Below, in pieces: positions 9,345 through 18,193 of a stretch of DNA of 64,000 bases (positions are counted from its first letter, which is position 1; the number at the start of each line of letters is the position of its first letter). A program made the position numbers and the translations under genes. The DNA comes from Rikenellaceae bacterium (lineage in GTDB: Bacteria; Bacteroidota; Bacteroidia; Bacteroidales; UBA932), in contig DPKJ01000003.1 of the NCBI GenBank assembly GCA_003542575.1, positions 1 to 64,000 on the forward strand, written 5' to 3'. The notes under the pieces are model-generated. The model did not search any database. It had not been told where the DNA came from and was given only the letters and a program-made list of their open reading frames with translations.

Positions 9345-9953
9345 ATGAAAAACGCATCGATTATCACAAATGTTATTCTTTCAGTAGCTGTAATTGTACT
9401 GTTTATTTTACACTTTACCTCTAAGCCTTCTGTTTCTAACTCAGGTTCGGTTACCCAGGGCGAGTTGGCTGCTGCCGGAGATATTGTTTTTGTACAGATA
9501 GACTCCCTTGTAAATCAGTACGACATGTTCAACGATCTGAAATCAGAACTGGAAAGCAAGGCACAGACTATTCAGAGTGATCTAACTAAGAGAAGCCGTA
9601 CCTTTGAAAATGATGTAAAGGATTTTCAGCAGAAAGTTCAAAAAGGTCTTATTACAAGATCTCAGGCAGAGACTCAGCAACAACAGCTTGCCATGCGCGA
9701 ACAAGATCTCCAGAATTATGCAAATCAAAAACAGGTTGAGATGCAGGAAGAGGAGCAAGTACTTTACAGAAGAGTATTCGATGCACTAAATTCATATCTT
9801 GTAAAAATGAATCAGGAGAAGGGTTTTGCAATGATTATCAGCACAAACTCAGCTACAAACACTATTCTTTTGGGTGACAGCGGGCTTGACATTACCAAAA
9901 TGGTGGTTGCCGGACTGAACGACGAATACATCAAGACAAAAGCAAAAAGATAA
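9345..9953 (+). CDS. OmpH/Skp-like protein with uncleaved-type N-terminal anchor
   Basis: 202-aa protein with one N-terminal hydrophobic segment (residues 7-24, IITNVILSVAVIVLFILHF), a Ser/Gly linker, and an OmpH/Skp domain with a long Gln-rich coiled coil (about 70-140). Unlike the two copies next to bamA it has no clear signal-peptidase site after the hydrophobic stretch, so it is probably anchored in the inner membrane and faces the periplasm. It is the third family member in the window. The glycosyltransferase gene follows by 14 bp. Confidence 0.8.
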   Translation: MKNASIITNVILSVAVIVLFILHFTSKPSVSNSGSVTQGELAAAGDIVFVQIDSLVNQYDMFNDLKSELESKAQTIQSDLTKRSRTFENDVKDFQQKVQKGLITRSQAETQQQQLAMREQDLQNYANQKQVEMQEEEQVLYRRVFDALNSYLVKMNQEKGFAMIISTNSATNTILLGDSGLDITKMVVAGLNDEYIKTKAKR

Positions 9954-9967
9954 TAACAAAGTGTTGG

Positions 9968-11092
9968 GTGAAAATTGCTATTCTATCATGCTTTTACCCA
10001 TACAGAGGTGGAATTGCCCAGTTCAATGCAAACTTGCTCACCGAACTGGGCAAAAAGCACCAGGTAAGGGCCTTCAATTTTAAAAGACAATACCCGGGTT
10101 TGCTTTTTCCGGGAAAGACCCAATATGTTACCAATGAGGATGTTGCAATAAAAATTGAGAGCACTCCTCTTCTAGATACAATTAACCCCTTTACATACAT
10201 TTCAACTGCAAGAGAGATAAGGAAATTTGCTCCTGACCTTCTTATCATGCGTTACTGGATGTCGTTCTTTGCTCCTTCGCTTGGCTATGTTGCAAGACAT
10301 ATGAATGTAAATACAAAGGTAATTTCGGTACTTGACAATATAGTTCCACACGAGAAGAGATTTTTTGACACTCCGTTTACCAGGTATTTTCTGAACTCAA
10401 ATCCCGGTCATAAGTTTATTGTCCTTTCCGAATCTGTTGGAGAGGATCTTTTGAGACTTAAGCCTGATGCAAAGTATATACATCTCCCACATCCGCTTTA
10501 CAACCATTTTGGAGAAAAGTGCAGCAGAGAATTTGCACAGAAAACATTAGGCACCGATCCTTCAAAAAAAACACTCCTCTTCTTTGGACTTATAAGAGAA
10601 TACAAAGGTTTGGATATACTGCTTGATGCATTTAATATGCTTGACGAAAGTTACCAACTGATAATTGCAGGTGAGCCTTATGGTAGTTTTGAGCCGTACC
10701 AGAAAAAAATTGACAATTCACCGGGAAAAGCACGTATACATTTATATACCAGATATATAGCAGACAATGAGGTCTCTCTCTTTTTTGGAGCATCAGATGT
10801 TGTGGTTCTACCCTATAAAAGTGCTACTCAGAGTGGGATAAGCGCAATTTCATATCATTTCAATCTCCCGATGATAACTACAGATGTGGGGGGTCTAAAG
10901 GAGGCAGTGGGCAAACCGGGCACGGGAGTTGTTGTCGATTATCCCGATAGTAACCTGGTAGCTCAGGGTATCAGAGACTATTTTGAAAAGAGCAATGCAG
11001 ACTTTTATGTGAAGAATATTCAAAAACTTAAAGAGCAACTATCCTGGTCGGTTTTTGCAGAGAGGCTTACCGGGTTTTACAAAGATTTTTAA
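9968..11092 (+). CDS. GT4-type glycosyltransferase
   Basis: 374-aa GT-B-fold glycosyltransferase. The N-terminus MKIAILSCFYPYRGGIAQFNANLL is the acceptor domain with the glycine loop of GT4 enzymes. The C-terminal half holds the donor-site region FFGLIREYKGLDILLDAF and the E-rich segment VVVLPYKSATQSGISAISYHFNLPMITTDVGGL. The start is GTG at 9968; no ATG precedes the conserved N-terminus in frame. It probably acts in cell-envelope glycan or lipid glycosylation, with the substrate not readable. It lies downstream of a Skp-like gene and upstream of purC, neither obviously related in function. Confidence 0.85.
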   Translation: MKIAILSCFYPYRGGIAQFNANLLTELGKKHQVRAFNFKRQYPGLLFPGKTQYVTNEDVAIKIESTPLLDTINPFTYISTAREIRKFAPDLLIMRYWMSFFAPSLGYVARHMNVNTKVISVLDNIVPHEKRFFDTPFTRYFLNSNPGHKFIVLSESVGEDLLRLKPDAKYIHLPHPLYNHFGEKCSREFAQKTLGTDPSKKTLLFFGLIREYKGLDILLDAFNMLDESYQLIIAGEPYGSFEPYQKKIDNSPGKARIHLYTRYIADNEVSLFFGASDVVVLPYKSATQSGISAISYHFNLPMITTDVGGLKEAVGKPGTGVVVDYPDSNLVAQGIRDYFEKSNADFYVKNIQKLKEQLSWSVFAERLTGFYKDF

Positions 11093-11147
11093 TCTCTCTG
11101 TTAAAATTTAAATAATTATATTTCAGGAATTTAATACACTATATACA

Positions 11148-12098
11148 ATGCAGGCGATAACCAGAACAGAGTTTGATTTTCCCGGACAAACCGGAAAGTA
11201 CACAGGTAAAGTAAGAGACGTCTATTCAGTAAAAGATGATTACCTGGTAATGATAGTATCTGACAGAATTTCGGCATTTGATGTTGTTCTGCCAAAAGGG
11301 ATTCCCTATAAAGGACAAGTTTTAAATCAAATAGCTTCAAAGTTTCTGGATGACACATCGGATATAGTTCCGAACTGGAAAATTGCTTCACCTGATCCAA
11401 TGGTAACGGTGGGGCATAAATGCACAACATTACCTGTCGAGATGATTGTTCGCGCATATCTCACAGGAAGTTCATGGAGAACATATAAATCGGGGGTGAG
11501 GTCAATTTGTGGAATTCCTATTCCTGACGGGATGAAAGAGCACCAGAAATTTGAAAAGCCTCTCATCACTCCAACAACCAAAGCCGAACTTGGGGCTCAT
11601 GACGAAGATATATCAAGGGAGGAGATTCTTTCAAGTGGTCTTGTGAGTGAAAGTGATTACAAAAAAATTGAGCAATACTCTTTGGCTCTGTTTGAAAGAG
11701 GCTCTCAAATTGCTGCCGAAAGGGGTTTAATTCTCGTTGATACAAAGTACGAATTTGGTAAAAAGGGAGATGAAATATACCTTATTGATGAAATTCACAC
11801 ACCAGACTCATCAAGATATTTTTACGCTGACACTTATCAGGAGCTGTTTGACAAGGGAGAAAATCAGAGGCAGCTTTCAAAAGAGTTTGTTAGGGAGTGG
11901 CTTATGGAAAACGGGTTTCAGGGTAAACCGGGCCAGGTTGTGCCTGAAATGACAGACCAGATTGTTACCTCAATCTCTGAAAGATATATTGAGTTGTACG
12001 AAAAAATCACAGGCAAAAAATTTGAAAAAGCTGTTTATGATAACGATATTTACGAAAGAATAGAGACCAATATCCGAAACATGCTCGCCAGATTATGA
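11148..12098 (+). CDS. purC: Phosphoribosylaminoimidazole-succinocarboxamide synthase
   Basis: SAICAR synthetase, a step of de novo purine biosynthesis: joins CAIR and aspartate using ATP. The protein is 316 aa, the longer form usual in this phylum. Motifs include GKVRDVYS, SDRISAFDVVLP, the RAYLTGS segment and LVDTKYEFG. The TATATTTC sequence about 20 bp before the ATG may be its -7 box. The stop codon overlaps the next gene's start by 4 bp (ATGA), implying translational coupling to an unrelated envelope protein. Confidence 0.96.
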   Translation: MQAITRTEFDFPGQTGKYTGKVRDVYSVKDDYLVMIVSDRISAFDVVLPKGIPYKGQVLNQIASKFLDDTSDIVPNWKIASPDPMVTVGHKCTTLPVEMIVRAYLTGSSWRTYKSGVRSICGIPIPDGMKEHQKFEKPLITPTTKAELGAHDEDISREEILSSGLVSESDYKKIEQYSLALFERGSQIAAERGLILVDTKYEFGKKGDEIYLIDEIHTPDSSRYFYADTYQELFDKGENQRQLSKEFVREWLMENGFQGKPGQVVPEMTDQIVTSISERYIELYEKITGKKFEKAVYDNDIYERIETNIRNMLARL

Positions 12099-13795
12099 GA
12101 AATTTACTAATCCTCTTGCTTTTTGCATTTACTTTTGTGCCACAGGGTTGTCGTGCCCAGTATGCTCCCGTTAAGGTTGACATATCTGCAGAGATCACGA
12201 CCATTGACGGTGTTGTATATTATGTTCATACTGTAGAAAAGAGACAGACTCTTTACTCAATTTCCAGAGCTTATAATGTCACTCCGGATATTCTAATAAA
12301 TGACAATCCTGATCTTAGGCAAGGGCTTAAAGAGGGGTATAAAATTCTTATCAGAAGAGTAACTGATTACACCTCTCCGGTACAAGAGGCACCTCCTGTT
12401 AAAGAGGCTCCACCTGCAATACAAATCGTTGTAAAAGACACAGTTTCACCTGTAAGAATACAGGCAAAACATGTTGTGAGATGGTATGAAAATCTCACTT
12501 CAATTTCAAAAAAATACAACGTTTCTGAAGAGGAGATCGCGATAGTAAACTCTCTGAAAGGTGGAAAAATCTACACCAGACAGGTGCTCAGAATTCCCTA
12601 TCCGGGAGAGGCAGAGAGATTTGCCCGGTTACACAAAAACGATAATAACCCAACTGCAGAGATAATAATCGAAGAACCTGATGACGAGAAAAAAGAGGTA
12701 AAGAGAAGAGATCCGCGAACAAGAGGTGGAAATTATACTGCATCTCTTATAATTCCATTGGGAGGAAGGGATTCTGCCTCTACAGACCATATCTCGGGCA
12801 ATTTCGTTGAATTTTATCAAGGATTCCTGATTGCCCTGGAAGATCTGAAAGAGGAGTTCAGTGGTATCAATCTGGAGTTAAGAGTATTTGATTCGGACAG
12901 GATACCTGCATCTGAAATTGCACTAAGGGGAGATCTTAAAGGAAGTGATATAATAATCGGGCCTGTTTTATCAGCTCAGATTGAACCGGTTCTCTCTTTT
13001 GCACATTCAAACGACATACCTCTTGTTTCACCGGTTGACCCTTCAGGTGATGAACTCTCCGAAAGGTATCCCAACTATTTTCATGTTGGAACTCCTGTTG
13101 CATATCAGCAAAAGGCCCTTATAGAGGATGTTGCTGCCTCGGGTAACATAGTTCTGATTTTTGAGGAGGGCGGGCAGGATAGCCGTTTTGTTCAGATAAC
13201 ACGTCAGATGCTTCAGGATGCCGGGCTTAAATACAGAACATTGTCCTATACTATTTTAGGTGGAAGATCTATCCTCCCTCAATTCGAAAGCAGGCTAGTT
13301 AAAGATGGTATGAATCAGATAATCGTAGCATCCAACTCCGAAGCATTTGTCTCAGATGTTCTTAGAAATCTCAATTTGATGCAATCCAGAAGCGGTTATT
13401 CAATCAAACTGTTTGGAACACCAAGGTGGAGACATTTTGACAATGTTGATATAAATCTTTATCACACAATGAGTTTAAGTATCTCTATGCAATACCATGT
13501 AGATTATAATGGTGAAAATGTTAAGAGATTCATAGCACGTTTTAGGGAGCTGTACAATGCCGAACCAACTGCTTATTCGTTCCAGGCATATGATGTTGCA
13601 TATTTCTTTTTGGGAGCTTTGTATAACTATGGAGGAGATATTGAAGATAATATTGGTAAGTACAACAGAAAACTCCTTCAGTCAGATTACAGATTCATCC
13701 GCAGAAACGGAGATGAGGGATTTATAAACAGCGGAGTAAGAGTTCTCAAGTACAGGCCTGATTTTTCAACTGATACAGGCAGTCCTGGATTTTAG
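12095..13795 (+). CDS. LysM-repeat protein with periplasmic-binding-fold domain
   Basis: 566-aa exported protein. A signal peptide (LLILLLFAFTFVPQGCRAQ) is followed by two LysM repeats at about residues 41-88 (TVEKRQTLYSISRAYNVTPDIL) and 126-170 (WYENLTSISKKYNVSEEEI), which bind peptidoglycan. From about residue 215 there is a type-1 periplasmic-binding fold resembling branched-chain amino-acid receptors (SFQAYDVAYFFLGALYNYGG). The Cys at the end of the signal has a poor lipobox, so SPase I cleavage after CRA is equally likely. No transporter genes are adjacent, so a sensor or cell-wall role is more plausible than uptake. It overlaps purC by 4 bp and overlaps pepP tail-to-tail by 30 bp. Confidence 0.8.
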   Translation: MRNLLILLLFAFTFVPQGCRAQYAPVKVDISAEITTIDGVVYYVHTVEKRQTLYSISRAYNVTPDILINDNPDLRQGLKEGYKILIRRVTDYTSPVQEAPPVKEAPPAIQIVVKDTVSPVRIQAKHVVRWYENLTSISKKYNVSEEEIAIVNSLKGGKIYTRQVLRIPYPGEAERFARLHKNDNNPTAEIIIEEPDDEKKEVKRRDPRTRGGNYTASLIIPLGGRDSASTDHISGNFVEFYQGFLIALEDLKEEFSGINLELRVFDSDRIPASEIALRGDLKGSDIIIGPVLSAQIEPVLSFAHSNDIPLVSPVDPSGDELSERYPNYFHVGTPVAYQQKALIEDVAASGNIVLIFEEGGQDSRFVQITRQMLQDAGLKYRTLSYTILGGRSILPQFESRLVKDGMNQIIVASNSEAFVSDVLRNLNLMQSRSGYSIKLFGTPRWRHFDNVDINLYHTMSLSISMQYHVDYNGENVKRFIARFRELYNAEPTAYSFQAYDVAYFFLGALYNYGGDIEDNIGKYNRKLLQSDYRFIRRNGDEGFINSGVRVLKYRPDFSTDTGSPGF

Positions 13796-15562
13796 CCACT
13801 CAGCCTCATCCTTTTTAAGAAGAGGAGATATTGTATTGTATACAACTCTATGGTAATTATTCAGCCATTCAACCTCTTCATTTCCAAGTAACGGAACAAC
13901 AATAGCCCTTGTGTCAACAGGCACGAGGGTTAGTGTTTCAAAGTTATAAAAGGTCCCGTATTGATTGACTTCATGCTCTTTGCACAAAATCACATTTTCG
14001 GTTCTGATTCCATAAGATCCCGCTACATAAACAGCAGGTTCGTTTGATGTGACCATTCCCGGTTTTAATTCGACCGGGTTCTCCTCCATCCTGATACTTT
14101 GCGGCCCTTCGTGTACACACAAATAATGACCTATCCCATGACCGGTTCCATGCGAATATAGCTTACCGGCAGAGCAGACAGGGCCTCTTGCCAGAAAATC
14201 CAGAGAAGAGCCTCTTGTCCCCTTTGGGAAAATTGCTCTGCTTAAATTTATCATCCCCTTAAGCACAAGTGTATAGTCTCTTTTTTGCTCATCTGTGAGC
14301 TCTCCAAGTGCAAATGTTCTTGTAGTGTCGGTGGTTCCGTAAATATACTGTGCACCGGTATCAACAAGCAAAAAACACTCTTTACAGATTGAGACTGGCT
14401 TATCCCCTGAAGGCGAATAGTGTGGTAGTGCTGCGTTTGCTCCAAAAGCAACAATTGGATGGAAACTCTCTCCTCTGTAATCGGGAGATTCAGCCCTTAA
14501 ATGCGCAATTTTTTCTGCCAAAAGATGCTCAGTCAGGTTTCCGGATGCTTTTTCAAGCTCACTCTCCAAAAACATAATGAACTTTACCCATGCCACAGCG
14601 TCTCTTTTCATTGCCTCTCTGAATCCATTCTGCTCTGTACTGTTCTTAATGGCTTTTAACGCACCTGTTATACCCCCTTTTGATTCATCGGCAATAAACC
14701 GGGCACCACCTGAGATTGCCTGATTGTAAAGAGATACTGATATTTTATCCGGAGGTGCAATAATTGAAAAATTCTGGTCAAATGAAGTGAGGAATTTTCC
14801 AATTTGATTATAGTTCATTATCTCTACCCCATGATTCATTAACTCTTTTTGCAGAGCATCTTCAATAACTCCCTCGTTAACAAAAATATAAGATTTATCT
14901 TTTGTGACAACAGCGTAGGATGCAAAGAGTGGATTGAATGGGATGTCGCTCCCTCTCAAATTATAAAGCCAGGCAATATCGTCGCATGTTGAGATAACGT
15001 ATGCCGGTTTTTCACAAGTAGGTATTGCTGATTTTACCCTCACAAGCTTACTTGTTACAGTTTCACCTGCCAAATGAATATCCAGAGAAAAAACTCTGTT
15101 GAATCTTAACTGTGGTCTCTCTTCCCAAATTTCTCCAAATGGATCTTGAACCGATTTTAGTACTAACGGTATTAGAGCTTTAGAAAGAGACTCAAACTCT
15201 GATTTTGAAACAATCTGACCATCTATGGCAATAATGCCATCTGTACCCAACTCTGCCTTCAGCCATTCAGGAATAGAAGGAGTGCCCTCTACCCTCATCT
15301 TCATTAAGACAATCCCACTCTCTGCCAACTCATTTTCAGCCTGGACAAAGTATCTGGAATCTGTCCACAGCGCAGCATTTTTTTTAGTAACAACAAGTGT
15401 TCCGGCAGAACCTGTAAAGCCCGAAACCCACTTTCTGCAGGCGAAATATTCCTGATAATACTCTCCAAAATGGTTATCTCCCGAAGGAATAATTATTGCA
15501 TCCGCAGAACTTTTTTTCAAATAGTCTCTTAACGCTTTTTGCCTGACTGTTGATGTTTTCAT
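13766..15562 (-). CDS. Aminopeptidase P family protein (M24, Xaa-Pro)
   Basis: 598-aa metallopeptidase of the three-domain aminopeptidase P type: two creatinase-like N-terminal domains, then a pita-bread catalytic domain. Metal ligands can be seen in order: Asp in LVDTGAQY, Asp in TTDTTRTF, His in GTGHGIGHYLC, Glu in SNEPAVY and Glu in YNFETLTLVP. It releases N-terminal residues preceding proline; no signal peptide, so cytoplasmic. Length agrees with the long eukaryotic-like XPNPEP1 form rather than the roughly 440-aa E. coli form. A minus-strand TATATTTG (15582-15589) precedes the ATG by about 20 bp. Confidence 0.92.
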   Translation of the reverse strand: MKTSTVRQKALRDYLKKSSADAIIIPSGDNHFGEYYQEYFACRKWVSGFTGSAGTLVVTKKNAALWTDSRYFVQAENELAESGIVLMKMRVEGTPSIPEWLKAELGTDGIIAIDGQIVSKSEFESLSKALIPLVLKSVQDPFGEIWEERPQLRFNRVFSLDIHLAGETVTSKLVRVKSAIPTCEKPAYVISTCDDIAWLYNLRGSDIPFNPLFASYAVVTKDKSYIFVNEGVIEDALQKELMNHGVEIMNYNQIGKFLTSFDQNFSIIAPPDKISVSLYNQAISGGARFIADESKGGITGALKAIKNSTEQNGFREAMKRDAVAWVKFIMFLESELEKASGNLTEHLLAEKIAHLRAESPDYRGESFHPIVAFGANAALPHYSPSGDKPVSICKECFLLVDTGAQYIYGTTDTTRTFALGELTDEQKRDYTLVLKGMINLSRAIFPKGTRGSSLDFLARGPVCSAGKLYSHGTGHGIGHYLCVHEGPQSIRMEENPVELKPGMVTSNEPAVYVAGSYGIRTENVILCKEHEVNQYGTFYNFETLTLVPVDTRAIVVPLLGNEEVEWLNNYHRVVYNTISPLLKKDEAEWLKSRTACIS

Positions 15563-15581
15563 GTCTGTTAAATTATTATCA

Positions 15582-15589
15582 CAAATATA
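15582..15589 (-). promoter_or_regulatory. -7 box of the aminopeptidase P gene
   Basis: Minus-strand TATATTTG, 19 bp before the ATG at 15562, in the 98-bp divergent interval shared with the rubrerythrin gene. Confidence 0.55.
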
Positions 15590-15599
15590 CTCTGTTGCT

Positions 15600-15630
15600 T
15601 TGTAAATGTTTTTATAAAAAGCTAAATTTG
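15600..15630 (+). promoter_or_regulatory. Rubrerythrin promoter (-33 TTG and -7 TAAATTTG)
   Basis: TTG at 15600-15602 and TAAATTTG at 15623-15630, separated by 20 bp, agree with the Bacteroidota consensus. The leader to the ATG is about 25 nt. Confidence 0.65.
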
Positions 15631-15660
15631 CCCTGAACTAACTTCAATAAAATTTGAAAT

Positions 15661-16239
15661 ATGGAAAAGAGCATTAAAGGAACAAAGACTGAACAAAATC
15701 TTCTTAAAGCTTTTGCCGGAGAATCTCAGGCAAGGAGCAGATACGTATACTTTTCATCGGTTGCAAAAAAAGAGGGCTTTGAGCACATAGCCGCTGTTTT
15801 TGCAGAGACTGCAGAGCAGGAGAAAGAGCATGCAAAGAGATTTTTCAGTTTTCTTGAGGGTGGAATGGTTGAAATAACCGCTTCATATCCTGCCGGCATA
15901 ATTGGTTCAACTGCAGAGAATCTTGCTGCAGCAGCTGACGGTGAAAACGAAGAGTGGTCAGAACTTTACCCAACATTTGCAGAGATAGCAATGGAAGAGG
16001 GATTTCCAAAAGTAGCCACTGCATTTAAAATGATAGCAAAGGTAGAGGCCGAACACGAAGCTCGCTACAGAACTCTTCTTGCAAGAGTTATTGCAGAGAA
16101 GGTATTTGAAAGAGAGGAAGAGATTGAGTGGCAGTGCCGCAATTGCGGTTATGTTCACAAAGGCAAAAAAGCTCTGGAGAACTGCCCTGCCTGTAACCAT
16201 CCTAAAGCTCACTTTGAGCCTAAGAAAAATAATTATTAA
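15661..16239 (+). CDS. rbr: Rubrerythrin
   Basis: 192-aa non-heme iron protein that reduces hydrogen peroxide in anaerobes. The N-terminal ferritin-like four-helix domain has the di-iron ligands in AGESQARSRY, AETAEQEKEHAKRF and KVEAEHEARYRTLL. The C-terminal rubredoxin domain has two CxxC pairs, CRNCGY and CPACNH. Length and domain order are classical. It has its own promoter, consistent with separate oxidative-stress control. Confidence 0.96.
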   Translation: MEKSIKGTKTEQNLLKAFAGESQARSRYVYFSSVAKKEGFEHIAAVFAETAEQEKEHAKRFFSFLEGGMVEITASYPAGIIGSTAENLAAAADGENEEWSELYPTFAEIAMEEGFPKVATAFKMIAKVEAEHEARYRTLLARVIAEKVFEREEEIEWQCRNCGYVHKGKKALENCPACNHPKAHFEPKKNNY

Positions 16240-16255
16240 CAGTTAAAAATATCAC

Positions 16256-16263
16256 TATCTTTG
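16256..16263 (+). promoter_or_regulatory. -7 box upstream of the nucleoside-recognition protein gene
   Basis: TATCTTTG ends 15 bp before the ATG at 16279. It overlaps an upstream in-frame TTG at 16261, which rules that TTG out as the start. Confidence 0.65.
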
Positions 16264-16278
16264 CAGACTGTTTCTAAT

Positions 16279-17223
16279 ATGGAAAAATCTGCAATTTACA
16301 GAGCCTGGGGCTCAATAAAAGAGATAATGCCAAAGACACTAAAGACCTGTCTTTGGCTTATTCGTATAACCGTACTTGTAACACTGGGTGTTCAGTTTCT
16401 GGAATACTTTGAAATATTGCCCTGGATATCAAAATTTCTAAGTCCTGTATTCAATTTAATGGGATTGCCGGGGGAGGCTGCACTTGCCTATGTTTCCGGA
16501 TTCTTCGTAAACAACTACTCGGCTATAGCAGTTATGGCAACTCTAAATCTGGATGTCAGAAGTATTACAATTTTAGCTGTTATGCTTTTGTGTTCGCACA
16601 ACATGATAACTGAGACAGCTGTACAGAAAAAGACTGGTTCATCCGGCGTAAGAATGTTTGTAATAAGGGTTCTTAGCGCTTTTATCCTAGGATTCACTTT
16701 AAATCTTATTATGCCTGAATCAACAGAGGCGGTAAAAATAACAATCCCGGTTTCTGAATTGACTTTCATGGAGATGATGGAGATATGGCTCTACAAAACA
16801 TTAAGGCTTATTGTCCTTATGTCTGTACTGATTTTCTCTCTTTCCATACTACAGAAGCTTCTTTCAGAATTTGGCATAATTAAATGGCTGTCAAGGTTTT
16901 TGAAACCAATCCTGGCAGTTTTCGGGCTACCGGCAAAAACATCTTTTCTTTGGATTGTTGCAAATACTCTTGGTCTTGCATACGGGGCAGCAGTAATGAT
17001 TGACGAAACCGAAAGCGGTAAAATAACCCGTGAAGATGTCGATTTGCTCAATCACCATATTGGAATATCGCACAGTAATCTTGAAGATGTTATTCTCTAC
17101 GGTTCAATTGGTGCATTGCTGGGATGGATGTTGATTTCCAGATGGATTATGTCATTTATACTTGTATGGGAACTACGCCTTGAGATGGCTCTAAGAAAAA
17201 AATTTCATACCTTTGCCGGTTGA
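16279..17223 (+). CDS. Nucleoside recognition (Gate) domain membrane protein
   Basis: About 314-aa integral membrane protein with 7-8 hydrophobic segments and two copies of the Gate/nucleoside-recognition fold. The repeats can be seen as FLSPVFNLMGLPGEAALAYVSGFF and FLKPILAVFGLPAKTSFLWIVANT. Proteins of this group are related to SpmA/SpmB and to the FeoB gate; their substrate is not established. I start it at the ATG 16279, because the alternative TTG at 16261 lies inside the -7 promoter box. It sits between rubrerythrin and trxB with short gaps. Confidence 0.85.
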   Translation: MEKSAIYRAWGSIKEIMPKTLKTCLWLIRITVLVTLGVQFLEYFEILPWISKFLSPVFNLMGLPGEAALAYVSGFFVNNYSAIAVMATLNLDVRSITILAVMLLCSHNMITETAVQKKTGSSGVRMFVIRVLSAFILGFTLNLIMPESTEAVKITIPVSELTFMEMMEIWLYKTLRLIVLMSVLIFSLSILQKLLSEFGIIKWLSRFLKPILAVFGLPAKTSFLWIVANTLGLAYGAAVMIDETESGKITREDVDLLNHHIGISHSNLEDVILYGSIGALLGWMLISRWIMSFILVWELRLEMALRKKFHTFAG

Positions 17224-17254
17224 AACGGAAATTAAATTTTTCAACTTTTAAAAT

Positions 17255-18190
17255 ATGACACAAGAGAATATAAAATGTTTAATTATTGGCAGTGGTCCGG
17301 CCGGATATACTGCTGCTATATATGCCTCAAGAGCAAACCTAAATCCTGTCCTTTACGAGGGTATCCAACCCGGAGGCCAGCTGACAACTACTACTGAAGT
17401 AGATAACTTTCCTGGATATCCAAAAGGGGTTACGGGCCCGGAGATGATGGAGGATCTCAAAGAACAGGCAACAAGATTTGGTACAGATGTTCGCTTTGGT
17501 ATTGCAACCTCGGCAGACCTCTCAAAAAGGCCCTTCAAAATAACCATAGATAACGAAAAGGAGATTTTCGCCGAAACATTGATACTTTCAACCGGAGCAA
17601 CTGCAAAATATCTAGGCATGGAGAGCGAAGAGCGCTTCAGGGGTCAGGGTGTTTCTGCATGTGCAACATGTGACGGTTTTTTTTATAAGGGAAAGGATGT
17701 TGCAGTAGTAGGCGGAGGAGATACCGCTTGTGAAGAGGCTTCATATCTTGCAGGGCTTTGCAACAAGGTTTATATGATTGTTCGTAGAGACGTTCTTAGA
17801 GCCTCTAAGGCAATGCAGGACAGAGTGATGAACACTCCAAACATTGAGATTCTCTGGAATTATAACACAAAAGAGATAACAGGGTCGCCAATGGGCGGGG
17901 TTAATGGTGCGATTCTTGTTAATAAAGACGGAAGTGAGAAGAAAATTGATATTCACGGGTTTTTCCTTGCCATTGGCCACCACCCCAATTCAGAGCTGGT
18001 AAGTGAATGGATAAAGACAAACGAAGAGGGATACATTATCACCGAAGGTAAGAGCACCAGAACTAATGTGCCGGGAGTCTTTGCTGCAGGTGATGTACAG
18101 GATCCTCACTACAGGCAGGCAGTAACAGCAGCCGGTTCGGGTTGTATGGCCGCCATTGATGCCGAAAGATTTCTTGCTGACAACAAATAA
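17255..18190 (+). CDS. trxB: Thioredoxin reductase
   Basis: 311-aa low-molecular-weight flavoprotein that transfers electrons from NADPH to thioredoxin. The FAD-binding motif GSGPAGYTAAIYASRA is at the N-terminus, the redox-active pair is CATC in SACATCDGFF, the NADPH site is GGGDTACEEA, and the second FAD motif is VFAAGDVQDPHYRQAVTAAG. Length is typical. It lies next to bamD by 3 bp and follows the Gate-domain protein by 31 bp. Confidence 0.95.
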   Translation: MTQENIKCLIIGSGPAGYTAAIYASRANLNPVLYEGIQPGGQLTTTTEVDNFPGYPKGVTGPEMMEDLKEQATRFGTDVRFGIATSADLSKRPFKITIDNEKEIFAETLILSTGATAKYLGMESEERFRGQGVSACATCDGFFYKGKDVAVVGGGDTACEEASYLAGLCNKVYMIVRRDVLRASKAMQDRVMNTPNIEILWNYNTKEITGSPMGGVNGAILVNKDGSEKKIDIHGFFLAIGHHPNSELVSEWIKTNEEGYIITEGKSTRTNVPGVFAAGDVQDPHYRQAVTAAGSGCMAAIDAERFLADNK

Positions 18191-18193
18191 ATT

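Noticed and set aside
16261..16278. TTG start for the Gate-domain protein
   Set aside because: The TTG is part of the TATCTTTG promoter box and cannot be in the mRNA.
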